Source: JBQTIU01 sp052387815
GTDB taxonomy: Bacteria > Pseudomonadota > Alphaproteobacteria > CACIAM-22H2
Assembly: GCA_052387815.1 (NCBI GenBank)
Contig: JBQTIU010000078.1
Span: 1-56,664 of the forward strand
Direction: 5' to 3'
Length of the DNA stretch: 56,664 bases
Shown here: positions 35,617-44,441 of the stretch, piece by piece
Layout: every line of letters starts with the position of its first letter
How positions within the stretch are numbered: position 1 is the first letter of the stretch
Program-made: the position numbers and the translations under genes
The notes under the pieces: model-generated
The model's input: only the letters and a program-made list of their open reading frames with translations
Told to the model about the DNA's origin: nothing
Databases searched by the model: none

Positions 35617-36224
35617 CCCTTCACTCCCATCCCGGCGAGGATCGCCGCGCGGCGCGCCTTGGCGTCGGCATGGATGCGCTCATAGGTGCTCTCCCCGGTC
35701 GAGTCCATGGCCACCAATAGCGGCCCGAAGCCCTTGACGCGGAATTTCCACAGGCTTTCGGGGTTGAGGTCGTCGAGATCGACATCCTCGATCGCCTCGA
35801 CCCAGGTGGTCTCCAAGGCCGCCGTGCCGCCGATCAGCGCCAGATAGGCGCCGCCGAGCTCGCGCAAGGCGGCCAGCGAAGCAGCCCCGAGGCCGCCCTT
35901 GCCGATGATCAGCCTGACCCCGTGGCGCGCCATCAAGGGCCGGGTGAAGCGCTCCATGCGCGCACTCGTCGTGGTGCCGACGCAGATCGGCGCATAGCCG
36001 GCCGGATGGGCCGCCGACTTGTCGAGCGCGCGGACATTGGGCGCGGTGTGGAGGACGGCGTGTCCGCGAAGATCGAAGCGCGTCGTCCGCCCGCGATCGA
36101 ACATATGGATGAGCGTCGCGTCGCGGAGGCCGAACAAGGGACCCTCCAGGCTCGCCGTGTCGCCGACGCGCAGGGCGCGGGCGGCGGCCTCGCCGATCGG
36201 CATCCGGAGCTCGTAGTGGGCCAT
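35613..36224 (-). CDS. fumB: Class I fumarate hydratase, beta (C-terminal) subunit
   Basis: A 203-residue protein matching the C-terminal domain of iron-sulfur class I fumarases and L-tartrate dehydratase beta subunits: RVGDTASLEGPLFGLRDA, HTAPNV, GTTTSARMERF, IIGKGGLG and ALIGGTAAL. It pairs with the alpha subunit gene 16 bases upstream. In this operon, fumarase, tartrate dehydratase or a related hydro-lyase are all possible. The symbol denotes the subunit role only. Confidence 0.85.
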   Translation of the reverse strand: MAHYELRMPIGEAAARALRVGDTASLEGPLFGLRDATLIHMFDRGRTTRFDLRGHAVLHTAPNVRALDKSAAHPAGYAPICVGTTTSARMERFTRPLMARHGVRLIIGKGGLGAASLAALRELGGAYLALIGGTAALETTWVEAIEDVDLDDLNPESLWKFRVKGFGPLLVAMDSTGESTYERIHADAKARRAAILAGMGVKG

Positions 36225-36240
36225 GGCGTTGCGAGGGGGC

Positions 36241-37131
36241 CTAGAAGCCGATCTCGACGCCGCCCGGGGTGAAGGTCGCGCTGGCGCGCCGGGCGGAATG
36301 GCACTGGATGTTGACCGCCACCGGGTTCATGGTGATATGGGTGGCCGCGGTCTCGACATGGACAGCGAAGGCCGTCGAGTCGCCGCCCAGGCCCTGCGGG
36401 CCGATGCCGAGGGCATTCACCGCCGCCGACAGCAGGCGCTCGAGCGCGGCGCCCTCCGCGTCCTCGCAGGCGCTGCCCAGCGGCCGCGTCGCCGCCACCT
36501 TGGCCAAGTGCATGCACAGATCCGAGGTCCCCCCGACGCCCACCCCGACGATGGTCGGCGGGCATACCTTGCCCCCCGCCTCCATCACCCGATCGATAAC
36601 GAACTCCTTGATGGCATCGACCCCCTCGGCCGGGAGACACATCCGCAGGAACGAACCGTTCTCCGATCCCGACCCCTTGGGGATCATTTCCAGCCGCAGC
36701 TCGCGCGCCCGATCGGTGAAATCGATGTTGATCACCGGCACGCCGCGCCCGCACGAGGTGTGCGCGTTCGCCCGGCTGAGCGGGTGGACGATCGAGGAGC
36801 GCAACGGGTACTCGCGGGTCGCGCGCTCGACCCCGCGCGCGATCGCCGCCTTGAGCGCCACCCCGTCGACCTCGACCTCGCGGCCGATGAGCACGTTGAA
36901 GATCGGGATGCCGGTGTCCTGGCACAGCAGGTTGTCGGTGCGCTCGGCGACCCGGATGTTGTCGACCATGGTCGCCAGCACGGTCCTGGCGGTGGCATCC
37001 CCCTCGCCTGCCGCCAGGCGCGTGAACCCCGCCTTGATGTCGTCGGGCAGGACCTTGAGGGCGCGGATATAGAGCAGCTTCGCCGCTTCCTCGACCGCCC
37101 CCGGCGACACGCGAAGCTTGCCCTCGCTCAT
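36241..37131 (-). CDS. fumA: Class I fumarate hydratase / tartrate dehydratase, alpha subunit
   Basis: A 296-residue alpha subunit with the [4Fe-4S]-dependent class I hydro-lyase motifs: LLCQDTGIPIFNV, SSIVHPLSRANAH, VPVINIDFTD, PKGSGSENGSFLRMCLPAEG, CPPTIVGVGVGGTSDLCM and LGIGPQGLGGDSTA. Its ATG overlaps the permease stop by four bases, so it is cotranscribed with the transporter. These two-subunit enzymes hydrate fumarate to malate or dehydrate tartrates and sulfo- or methyl analogues. The exact substrate is not set by sequence. Confidence 0.88.
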   Translation of the reverse strand: MSEGKLRVSPGAVEEAAKLLYIRALKVLPDDIKAGFTRLAAGEGDATARTVLATMVDNIRVAERTDNLLCQDTGIPIFNVLIGREVEVDGVALKAAIARGVERATREYPLRSSIVHPLSRANAHTSCGRGVPVINIDFTDRARELRLEMIPKGSGSENGSFLRMCLPAEGVDAIKEFVIDRVMEAGGKVCPPTIVGVGVGGTSDLCMHLAKVAATRPLGSACEDAEGAALERLLSAAVNALGIGPQGLGGDSTAFAVHVETAATHITMNPVAVNIQCHSARRASATFTPGGVEIGF

Positions 37132-38012
37132 CGCTGCATGCCCCATTTGCGGACGGTGCGGAGCTCGACGGTTCGGAAGATCACGCTCTCCACCATCAGG
37201 CCGATGACGATCACCGTGGTGAGCCCCGCGAAGACATAGGCGGTCTCGAGCTGGTTGCGGTTCTCGTAGATGAACCAGCCAAGCCCGCCCGAGCGCGCCG
37301 AGACGCCGAACACGAGCTCGGCGGCGATCAGCGTGCGCCAGGCGAAGGCCCAGCCGATTTTCAACCCCGTCAGGATCGACGGGAACGCCGCCGGGATCAG
37401 GATCTTCATGACGTAGCGCAAGCCCCTGAGCCCGTAATTCTGCCCGGCCATGCGCTGGGTTTCCGGGACCGCCAGGAATCCCGAATGGGTGTTGAGGGCC
37501 ACCGCCCACAAGACCGAGTGGATGATGACGAAGATGAGGCTCGGGATGCCGAGCCCGAACCACAGCAGGGCGAGCGGCAAGAGGGCGATTGCCGGCAGCG
37601 GGTTGAACATCGAAGTCAGCGTCGACAGAAGGTCGGTGCCGACCCGTGTCGAGACGGCGAGCGCGGTGAACGCCGCGGCAAGCGCGATGCCGGCCGCGTA
37701 GCCCATGAGGAGGACGCGGATCGAGGTCCAGGTGCGGTCGAGCAGCGGCCCGCGCGCGGTGGCGTCCCACAGCGCTTCCGCGGTCTCGGTGAAGGTGGGG
37801 AACAGCAGCGGGTTGTCGGCCCATCGCGCATAAGCCTCCCACGCCGAAGCGAGGACGACGAGGATGAAGATGCGGCGGACGGCATCGACGTTGGCGATCC
37901 GCTCCCAGGCCGACAACGGCCGGGCGGCATCGCCGATCTCGCCGGCGGCGATGAGGCGCGCCTCGAACTCGGGCCGGACCGGCGGGAAGAGCGCGCGGCT
38001 TTTGTCAGGCAT
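37128..38012 (-). CDS. ABC transporter permease, sulfonate/nitrate/taurine type
   Basis: A 294-residue BPD_transp_1 permease of the SsuC/TauC/NitT group. About six hydrophobic segments are seen after a 45-residue cytoplasmic start, with the EAA-like loop MAGQNYGLRGLRYVMKILIPAAFPSILTGLKIG. Related transporters carry sulfonates, nitrate or thiamine precursors. The gene overlaps both neighbours (ATPase by eight bases, fumA by four), so all are expressed together. Uptake of sulfolactate or a sulfonate precursor is inferred from the operon. Confidence 0.85.
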   Translation of the reverse strand: MPDKSRALFPPVRPEFEARLIAAGEIGDAARPLSAWERIANVDAVRRIFILVVLASAWEAYARWADNPLLFPTFTETAEALWDATARGPLLDRTWTSIRVLLMGYAAGIALAAAFTALAVSTRVGTDLLSTLTSMFNPLPAIALLPLALLWFGLGIPSLIFVIIHSVLWAVALNTHSGFLAVPETQRMAGQNYGLRGLRYVMKILIPAAFPSILTGLKIGWAFAWRTLIAAELVFGVSARSGGLGWFIYENRNQLETAYVFAGLTTVIVIGLMVESVIFRTVELRTVRKWGMQR

Positions 38013-38835
38013 GGCTGGCTGCCCTTTCCTTGTCGATGCGCTCGGTGAACAGCAGGTCGTGGATGCGCCGGTTCAAGGCCTGGAACTCGGCGCCGCCGAG
38101 CTCGCGGTGGCCGAGGCTGTGGGCGTTGAGCTCGGCCTTGACGCGCCCCGGATGCGGCGAGAGCACGAGGATGCGCGACCCGACGACGATCGCCTCCTCG
38201 ATCGAGTGGGTGACGAACAGCACCGTGAAGCGGATGTCGTCCCAGAGCTGGAGGAGTTCGCCCTGCATCTGGCGCCGTGTCAGCGCATCGAGGGCCGCGA
38301 ACGGCTCGTCCATCAGCAGGATGTCCGGCTCCATTGCCATCGCCCGCGCGATCGCCACGCGCTGCTTCATGCCGCCCGACAGCATGTACGGATACACGTC
38401 GGCGAACTCGACGAGGTTCACCTTGTCGATATAGGCGCGCGCCCGTTCCTCGGCCTCGCGCCGCGAACAGCGGCCGCTCGCCAGCAGCGGAAACAGGATG
38501 TTCTGCCGGACGGTCTTCCACGGCAGCAGCTGGTCGAACTCCTGGAACACCATCATGCGGTCGGGGCCCGGCCGCTCGATGGCCCGCTCGCGCAAGGTGA
38601 TCCGGCCCTCGACCGGCTTCATGAACCCGGCCACGCCCTTGAGCAGCGTCGACTTGCCGCAGCCCGAGGGGCCCAGCAGCACGAAGCGATCGGCGGGATA
38701 AACCTTGAAGCTCACCCGATAGGTCGCGGTCAGCAGGTGGTCGCGGGTCTTGTATTGGAGCGTGACGCCGTCCACCTCGAGGAGGGGCGCGGCGCCGGAC
38801 TGGCCCGCCGCCTCGGCTGACGGGACGGCGTGCAT
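38005..38835 (-). CDS. ABC transporter ATPase, sulfonate/nitrate/taurine type
   Basis: A 276-residue ATPase of the SsuB/TauB group: Walker A GPSGCGKSTLL, signature MLSGGMKQRVAIARAM, Walker B ILLMDEPFAALD and FVTHSIEEAI with the switch histidine. It would drive the permease that follows with an eight-base overlap. Confidence 0.9.
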   Translation of the reverse strand: MHAVPSAEAAGQSGAAPLLEVDGVTLQYKTRDHLLTATYRVSFKVYPADRFVLLGPSGCGKSTLLKGVAGFMKPVEGRITLRERAIERPGPDRMMVFQEFDQLLPWKTVRQNILFPLLASGRCSRREAEERARAYIDKVNLVEFADVYPYMLSGGMKQRVAIARAMAMEPDILLMDEPFAALDALTRRQMQGELLQLWDDIRFTVLFVTHSIEEAIVVGSRILVLSPHPGRVKAELNAHSLGHRELGGAEFQALNRRIHDLLFTERIDKERAASHA

Positions 38836-38844
38836 GGTGTTTTC

Positions 38845-39861
38845 CTAGCTGCCCGGCCGATCGTGGATCTCGGGGAAGAACACGTCTTTCCACGACGCCG
38901 GCTTCTCCTTGATCGAACCCACCTTGTGCATGAACTCGGCGTACTTCATGAGGTTCTGCGGCGCGGTCGTGAACACGTTGTCGGGGTCCTTGAGGATCTT
39001 CGCGACGAGCTCGAGCGGCAGGTTCGATTTCTCGGCCTTGATCCATAGCTCGGCGACGGCGTCCTTGTCGGCGTTGATGATCGCCATCGCCTCGTCGATC
39101 GCGGCAAGGAAGGCGCGGTAGAGCCGCGGGTTTTGGTCGCGGAAACGGCTCGATGCCCACAGCGTGTTGAACGTCGCGGGCCCGCCGAGCACCTCGTAGG
39201 AAGACAGCACGCGCCGCACCCGCCTGTCGTCGAGCTGGGTGTATTGATACGGCGCCGAGGTGAAGTGGCCGGTGACCTCCGAGCGGCCCGACAGCATCAG
39301 GCTGTTGGCGTCGGGATGGGACATCGAGACGGTGAGCTTGTCGAGCTCGCCGTGCTTGCCGGGCCCGAACTCCTTCTCGACCGCCATCTGCAGGGTCACC
39401 GCCTGGATCGACACCTTGACGGCCGGCAGCGCGATGCGGTCCTTGTCGGTGAAGTCCTTGAGCGTCTTGACGTTGGGGTTGATGGTGTTGAGGTAGAGCG
39501 GCATCGAGTTGATGGCCGCCATTCCCTTGACGTCGAGGTTGCCCTTGGTGCGTGCCCAGATGGTCAAGAGCGGCCCCACGCCCCCGGCCGCGACGTCGAG
39601 GTTGTTCGACAGCAGGGCCTCGTTCATCGGCGGGCCGGCGGTGAACTGCGCCCAGGTGACCTTGATGTCGCCGAGGCCCGCCGCGCGGGCATGCTTCTCG
39701 AAGAGCTGGCGTTCCTGGGCCACGGTCAGCGGCAGATAGCCGATGCCGAATTGCTTGGCGACGCGCAGTTCGCGCGCCTCCTGGGCGGGGGCGCCGCCCG
39801 CCACCAGCGCCAACGCGGCCCCGGCGAGGCCCGCGCAATGCCAAAAACGCAGCTTGATCAT
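38845..39861 (-). CDS. ABC transporter substrate-binding protein, SsuA/NitT type
   Basis: A 338-residue periplasmic binding protein with signal peptide (WHCAGLAGAALALVAGGAPAQ). The fold of the SsuA/TauA/NMT1 group is indicated by LRVAKQFGIGYLPLTVAQERQLFEKHAR, DVAAGGVGPLLTIWA and PYQYTQLDDRRVRRVLSS. It is the first gene of a nine-gene operon running to 30235. ATG 39861 has gggaggag upstream. The ligand is unknown; sulfolactate or a related sulfonate is proposed. Confidence 0.85.
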   Translation of the reverse strand: MIKLRFWHCAGLAGAALALVAGGAPAQEARELRVAKQFGIGYLPLTVAQERQLFEKHARAAGLGDIKVTWAQFTAGPPMNEALLSNNLDVAAGGVGPLLTIWARTKGNLDVKGMAAINSMPLYLNTINPNVKTLKDFTDKDRIALPAVKVSIQAVTLQMAVEKEFGPGKHGELDKLTVSMSHPDANSLMLSGRSEVTGHFTSAPYQYTQLDDRRVRRVLSSYEVLGGPATFNTLWASSRFRDQNPRLYRAFLAAIDEAMAIINADKDAVAELWIKAEKSNLPLELVAKILKDPDNVFTTAPQNLMKYAEFMHKVGSIKEKPASWKDVFFPEIHDRPGS

Positions 39862-40170
39862 CGTTTCGACTCCTCCCGAAACCGGTTCGTTTCCCGACCA
39901 GTCTACCACCATTGGGGCCCTTGAGTCCGCCTTGCCTGCGGGGGTGCCCAGGGCTATCGCATATGGGTTGATGAACTGTCTGGCGTTTCCCGTCCGCACG
40001 ACGCGGCGCGTCGTGCCTCAAGCCCACCGAAACCCGACCAAAACCCCTCCATGGCACCGCCCTCCTTCGCAACCCGGTGCCATCCCGTACAATCCATCCA
40101 ACCCTCCGAACGTAAGCTCATTTTTCAGATGCGAATCCCCTGGGCTAGCCCTACAATCAGGCTCCAAGCC
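39862..40170. promoter_or_regulatory. Intergenic region with a perfect palindromic hairpin
   Basis: This 309-base divergent-looking region separates the transporter operon (minus) from the next gene (plus). It contains a perfect 9-bp inverted repeat with 3-base loop, gcacgacgc (39996-40004), ggc, gcgtcgtgc (40008-40016), a candidate operator for a repressor of the minus operon about 135 bases from its first ATG. No gene is seen here. It also marks the left edge of the liv insertion. Confidence 0.45.
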
Positions 40171-40869
40171 ATGCTCCACGCCGTGCTAAGTGCAGTCCCG
40201 AGAGCCTTCCGCGGCCTCCGCGCGGCCATCCGGGCCCGGCCGAAGGTCTTCCTCGGCGTGACCGCGGGCGTGTTCCTGCTCGACGTCTTCCTCCCGCCTA
40301 TCTTGCTGTCCGTGGTCCGCAAACCGGTCACCTTCTACACCTTCAATCCCTGGCTCAAGAACCTGCCTGAGTGGCTGTTCTCGAGCCAGGTGTCCACCGC
40401 GCGAAAGGTCGAGTTTCTCCCCAACCTCGCCCTGTTCTGGTTTTCGGCCGACGGTCCCATCGCGCCGGAGTGGGGCTTTGCCGTGACCGTCACCGATCTC
40501 TTCAGGTTTGTCCTCATGTCGCTGCTGTTCGGCGCGTATTTCGCCCTCTGGTTCTACCGCCGCGACCGACTGGCGGCTCTGGGATGGGGCGCAAGAACCA
40601 CGCGCCAGGGCGGGGTCGTCGGGGCCGTCGTGAGCACGCTGGGGCTATCGACCGCGCCGTGCACGGTGACCGGCTGCGGAGCCCCGGTGCTCCCGGTCGT
40701 CGGGCTAGCATTCGCGGGGCTTTCCAGCGGCACGTACAAGTGGATGTCGCAGATGTCCACGCTCGCCGCGACTGTGTTGCTGGCGGGCCTCGCGGTGGGC
40801 GTGCTCTACCTCGGCTGGGCGGTGGGCGCCCCGCGAGCCTCCCTCGTATCTCGCGAACACGGCGTCTGA
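40171..40869 (+). CDS. Integral membrane protein of unknown function
   Basis: A 232-residue protein with about five hydrophobic segments (VFLGVTAGVFLLDVFLPPILLSV, LFRFVLMSLLFGAYFALWF, VVGAVVSTLGLSTAPC, PVLPVVGLAFAGLSS and TVLLAGLAVGVLYLGWAV). A conserved-looking APCTVTGCGAPVLP segment holds two cysteines next to the membrane. I do not recognise the family. ATG 40171 is chosen; ATG 40129 in frame is an alternative. It is at the edge of the liv region and may belong to the inserted segment. Confidence 0.55.
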   Translation: MLHAVLSAVPRAFRGLRAAIRARPKVFLGVTAGVFLLDVFLPPILLSVVRKPVTFYTFNPWLKNLPEWLFSSQVSTARKVEFLPNLALFWFSADGPIAPEWGFAVTVTDLFRFVLMSLLFGAYFALWFYRRDRLAALGWGARTTRQGGVVGAVVSTLGLSTAPCTVTGCGAPVLPVVGLAFAGLSSGTYKWMSQMSTLAATVLLAGLAVGVLYLGWAVGAPRASLVSREHGV

Positions 40870-40927
40870 GTAAGATCGGCGCTGTGGTAGCGGGCCGCGG
40901 TCGGCGGGCGGCGTCGACGCGGGCGAG

Positions 40928-41033
40928 CCGCCGTGGAACAGAGCGAGCGTGCCGTCGGGATATTCGTGCACCCGCACGCCGGTGCGCACGAGTTGGGGGC
41001 GCTGCGGCGCTCGGCCGGGGGAGAAGCCGCCCG
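40928..41033 (-). pseudogene. Transposase C-terminal remnant (ISNCY-like)
   Basis: On the minus strand one frame reads QLVRTGVRVHEYPDGTLALF followed by HGG. The V-R-V-H-x-Y-P-D-G-T-L-A-x-F-H-G pattern is a typical C-terminal signature of ISNCY-type transposases. No upstream catalytic region is present, so it is a fragment. It lies exactly between the membrane-protein gene and livF, i.e. at a boundary of the inserted segment. Confidence 0.5.
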
Positions 41034-41092
41034 ATCATGGGCAGCCTGTGGCGCCCTTTCGATCGGGGAGCTGCCGCGTTGTCACCCCCGGC

Positions 41093-41809
41093 TCACCCGC
41101 GGATGGTCTTCATCACATCTTGGTTGGCGAAGGCCTGCCGGGGCTCCCCCTGAAAGATGATCTCACCGCGGTCGATGGCGTAGAGGCGGTCCGCGACCCG
41201 CGAGGCGGTCATGAGGTTGGATTCGGCGATCAGCAGCGAGACGCCCATCTCCTTGATCTTCTTCACCGCCTCGATGAAGCGGGTCACCACCACCGGGGCC
41301 AGCCCCTCGAACGGCTCGTCCAGGAGCAGGATGGAGGGCGAGAGCGTCATCGCCCTGGCGATGGCCATCATCTTCTTCTGGCCGCCGCTCAGATGGAGAC
41401 CCCGCCGCCCGGTGAATTCCCGAATCTCGGGGAACAGGGCAAAGACCCGCTCATCGATGCCGTCGCCGGGTGTGGACGCAGCCGCCCCTGACGCCCGCGC
41501 GAGCGCCTGGCTGATCTGAAAGTTCTCGGCGACGGTCAGATCCGGGAAGATCCCCGAATCCTCGGGGGAGTAGCCGATACCGGCCCAGGCCCGCTCGTGC
41601 GCCGGGAGATGGGTGATGTCCCGCCCGCGAAGCGTGATCTTGCCCGTCCGCACCGGCAGGAGGCCGATGATGCTGTCGATGGTGGTGGTCTTCCCGGCGC
41701 CGTTCCGGCCGACCAGGCACACGGCCTCGCCGTCCCTCACGCCGAGCGAGACATCGCGCAGGATGTGCGCCGGACCGCGGAACGTGTCGACGCGCTCAAG
41801 CTCCAGCAT
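41093..41809 (-). CDS. livF: Branched-chain amino-acid-type ABC ATPase LivF-like
   Basis: A 238-residue ATPase with Walker A GRNGAGKTTTI, the LivF-like ARASGAAASTPGDG insertion near the middle, signature HLSGGQKKMMAIARAM and Walker B ILLLDEPFEGLAP (the EGLAP form is typical of LivF). It overlaps livG by 14 bases. Last gene of the minus-strand liv operon. Ligand unknown; Liv-type systems take up amino acids, urea, amides and aromatic acids. Confidence 0.9.
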   Translation of the reverse strand: MLELERVDTFRGPAHILRDVSLGVRDGEAVCLVGRNGAGKTTTIDSIIGLLPVRTGKITLRGRDITHLPAHERAWAGIGYSPEDSGIFPDLTVAENFQISQALARASGAAASTPGDGIDERVFALFPEIREFTGRRGLHLSGGQKKMMAIARAMTLSPSILLLDEPFEGLAPVVVTRFIEAVKKIKEMGVSLLIAESNLMTASRVADRLYAIDRGEIIFQGEPRQAFANQDVMKTIRG

Positions 41810-42557
41810 GGCCCTGGGTTCCCAGGAGGTTGGCGATCACCTGCTCGTTGTTGCGGATCTGGTCGGGAGTCCCATCGGCGAGGATGCTGCCCTGGTGCAT
41901 GGCCACGATGCGGTCGCAGTAGGTAAACACCACGTCCATGTCGTGCTCGATGATCACGGCGGTGATCTTCCCCGATCGGACGATGGAGGTGATGATGTCC
42001 ATGATCGGGGCCTTCTCCCGGGTGCTGACCCCGCTCGTCGGCTCGTCGAGGAAGAGGAGCTGCGGGCGCAGTGCATAGGCGACCGCCACGTCCAGCAGCT
42101 TCCGCTCGCCCTGGCTGAGCCCGCCCGCCGCCATGCCGGCCTTGGCCTCCAGGCCGAACTGCTTGAGCAACCCCAGGGCCTCGTCCCGCACGGCCGTATC
42201 CGAATCCGACAGGGTCAGCAGCTTCCGCGTCTTGCCGTCGCGCGAGAAGATAGCCAGCGCGAGGTTGTCCAGGGTGGTGAGCTGGTCGAACAGGTTGACG
42301 AGCTGAAAGCTGCGGGCGATGCCGGACGCGATCTTCTCGTGGATGCTCGCCGAGGTGATGTCGGCTTCCTGGAAGAGGATGGCCCCGGAGTCAGGTGGAA
42401 TGAGCCCGCTGATCAGGTTGACGAGCGTGGTCTTCCCCGCCCCGTTGGAGCCGATGAGGGCCAGGACCTCGCCCTGGGTGACCGTGAAGTCCACGTGGTC
42501 CACCGCGTGGGTGTCGCCGAAGTACTTCGTGAGCTGGGTCGTCTTGAGCAGGCTCAT
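41796..42557 (-). CDS. livG: Branched-chain amino-acid-type ABC ATPase LivG-like
   Basis: A 253-residue ATPase: Walker A GSNGAGKTTLVNL, IARSFQLVNLFDQLTTLDNL (LivG-type Q-loop region), signature GLSQGERKLLDVAVA, Walker B LLFLDEPTSGVS, VIIEHDMDVVF. ATG 42557 is four bases inside the end of livM. Longer reading from upstream codons runs through livM in another frame and is not used. Confidence 0.9.
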   Translation of the reverse strand: MSLLKTTQLTKYFGDTHAVDHVDFTVTQGEVLALIGSNGAGKTTLVNLISGLIPPDSGAILFQEADITSASIHEKIASGIARSFQLVNLFDQLTTLDNLALAIFSRDGKTRKLLTLSDSDTAVRDEALGLLKQFGLEAKAGMAAGGLSQGERKLLDVAVAYALRPQLLFLDEPTSGVSTREKAPIMDIITSIVRSGKITAVIIEHDMDVVFTYCDRIVAMHQGSILADGTPDQIRNNEQVIANLLGTQGHAGA

Positions 42558-43543
42558 GGCGAGGCGGCGCCCTTGAGCTTGGGCCGCAGCCGGTTCACCG
42601 TGCCCGCGATGCCGCCCGGCAGCGCCAGCACCAGTGTCACCAGCACCACCCCCAGCACGAGCTGCCAGTACACGGTGTACCCCACGGCGTAGGTCTCGAG
42701 ATAGTTGTAGGCCACGGCTCCGATGATCGGCCCGAAGAAGGTCTGGAAGCCACCGAGGACGGTGAAGAACACGATCTTGCCGGAGAACGTCCAGTGCAGG
42801 ATGTCCGGCGTGGTGAGCCCGTTGAGCGGCACCCAGAGGGCGCCGGCCAGCCCGGTGTACATCCCCGAGATGACAAAGGCCACCCACCGGTAGTACCGGA
42901 CCTGGATGCCCACGAACTCCGCCCGGGTCTCGTTGTCGCGGATGGCCTGCAGCGCCTTGCCGAACGGGGAATGGACGATCACCCACATCACCCCGACGCA
43001 GACCAGGAAGACGACCAGCACGTAGTAGTAGTAGCGGTGCGCGAGGAAGGCCATCTTGTCCTGCCCGGCGCCGATCGGCACGCCGAGCAGCGTGGGCGTG
43101 GGCACCCGCAGCCCGTCGGTGCCTCCGGTGATCCAGAAGAACTTGAAGGCCAGGCTCCACAGCACCTGGGACAGGGCCAGAGTGAGGATGCTGAAGAAGA
43201 TCCGCGTGTAGCGGACGCAGAGGAAGCCGAACAGCGCCGCGACCAGGGCCGAGGCCAGGACGCCTCCGACGATGAAGACCTCCATCGAGCTGATCTTCAT
43301 GTACTTCACGATGAAGGCCACCGCGTAGGCGCCTGCGCCGAAATAGGCGGAGTGCCCGAATGAGAGCAGGCCCGTGTAGCCCAGCAGCAGGTTGAAGCCC
43401 AGGGCCGCGATGGCGAAGATCAGTCCATAGGACAGCAGGCTGACCTGGTACGGCGTCCCCACCACCGGTAGCAGGAACAGGACCAGGGCGACGGCGGCCG
43501 CAGCGGCCAGCACTCGCCTGGGCAGGGCGGGGATGGGACTCAT
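42554..43543 (-). CDS. livM: Branched-chain amino-acid-type ABC permease LivM-like
   Basis: A 329-residue permease with eight to ten hydrophobic segments and the LivM signature ALGFNLLLGYTGLLSFGHSAYFGAGAY and the cytoplasmic loop SPFGKALQAIRDNETRAEFVGI. ATG 43543 is chosen from the overlap of four bases with livH. Confidence 0.9.
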   Translation of the reverse strand: MSPIPALPRRVLAAAAAVALVLFLLPVVGTPYQVSLLSYGLIFAIAALGFNLLLGYTGLLSFGHSAYFGAGAYAVAFIVKYMKISSMEVFIVGGVLASALVAALFGFLCVRYTRIFFSILTLALSQVLWSLAFKFFWITGGTDGLRVPTPTLLGVPIGAGQDKMAFLAHRYYYYVLVVFLVCVGVMWVIVHSPFGKALQAIRDNETRAEFVGIQVRYYRWVAFVISGMYTGLAGALWVPLNGLTTPDILHWTFSGKIVFFTVLGGFQTFFGPIIGAVAYNYLETYAVGYTVYWQLVLGVVLVTLVLALPGGIAGTVNRLRPKLKGAASP

Positions 43544-44421
43544 GGGCGGCCGAAGAGCCCGGCGGGCCGGATCAGGAGCACGACGGCCGCCATGAGGTAG
43601 AGCACCGCCAGCTCGATCTCCGGGAACAAGTTGATGCCCACCTCGCGGACCAGCCCGACCAGCAGAGCGCCGACCAGGGCGCCCTCCAAGCTGCCGAGCC
43701 CGCCGATGACCACGACCACGAAGGCGAGGATGAGGGCGTCCACGCCCATACCCAGCACCGCACCCTGCTGGGGGACGATGATGGCGCCGCCCAGGCCGGC
43801 CATGAAGCAGCCCAGCGTGAAGGCCTGGATGTACACGCGGTTGACGTTGACGCCCAGGGCGGAGGCCATGCGCATGTTCTGGGAGGTGGCCCGCAACACG
43901 ACGCCGAACTGGGTCCGATAGATGAAGGCCCAGAGAGCCGCGGCAGCGATGCCACCCACCACGATCACGGCCAGGTTGTAAGTGGGATAGATGGACTCGC
44001 CGATCGAGAGGCTCCCCATGGCCTCGTAGAGTGGGCTGATCGAAAGCGGATAGGGCCCCCACACGAGGCGCATCAGGTCCTCGAGGATCAGGAGCAGCCC
44101 GAAGGTGAGCAGCAGCTGGTACTCCTCGGCGCGCTTGTAGAGCGGCCGGAGCAAGGTGGGCTCCAGGACCGCCCCCAGGCCGGCGGCGGCCATGGCGCCC
44201 ATCGGCAGCAGCACGTAGAGCGCGGCGGTGGGCACCCCGTCGATGCTAATGATGCGGCCCACGGCCCAGGCGGTGGCGTAGGCGCCGAACGCGTAGAGGT
44301 TTCCGTGGGCCAGATTGACGATGCGCATCACCCCGTAAATGAGGGAGAGCCCGCCGGCGATAAGGAAGAGCACGGCCGCGTAGAGCAGGGAGTTGAGGAG
44401 GTGGATCAGCAGGGTGTCCAT
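43540..44421 (-). CDS. livH: Branched-chain amino-acid-type ABC permease LivH-like
   Basis: A 293-residue permease with the LivH signature AGGLSLIYGVMRIVNLAHGNLYAFGAY (split: SLIYGVMRIVNLAHGN) and the loop GVVLRATSQNMRMASALGVNV. Eight hydrophobic segments. Located 20 bases after the stop of the 770-residue protein gene on the same strand. Confidence 0.92.
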   Translation of the reverse strand: MDTLLIHLLNSLLYAAVLFLIAGGLSLIYGVMRIVNLAHGNLYAFGAYATAWAVGRIISIDGVPTAALYVLLPMGAMAAAGLGAVLEPTLLRPLYKRAEEYQLLLTFGLLLILEDLMRLVWGPYPLSISPLYEAMGSLSIGESIYPTYNLAVIVVGGIAAAALWAFIYRTQFGVVLRATSQNMRMASALGVNVNRVYIQAFTLGCFMAGLGGAIIVPQQGAVLGMGVDALILAFVVVVIGGLGSLEGALVGALLVGLVREVGINLFPEIELAVLYLMAAVVLLIRPAGLFGRP

Positions 44422-44441
44422 GGGCCGATACGACGCCCTAG

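Noticed and set aside
37616..40072. 818-residue minus-strand frame across the ABC transporter genes
   Set aside because: It is a shadow frame of the three transporter genes, which are read in the other two frames.
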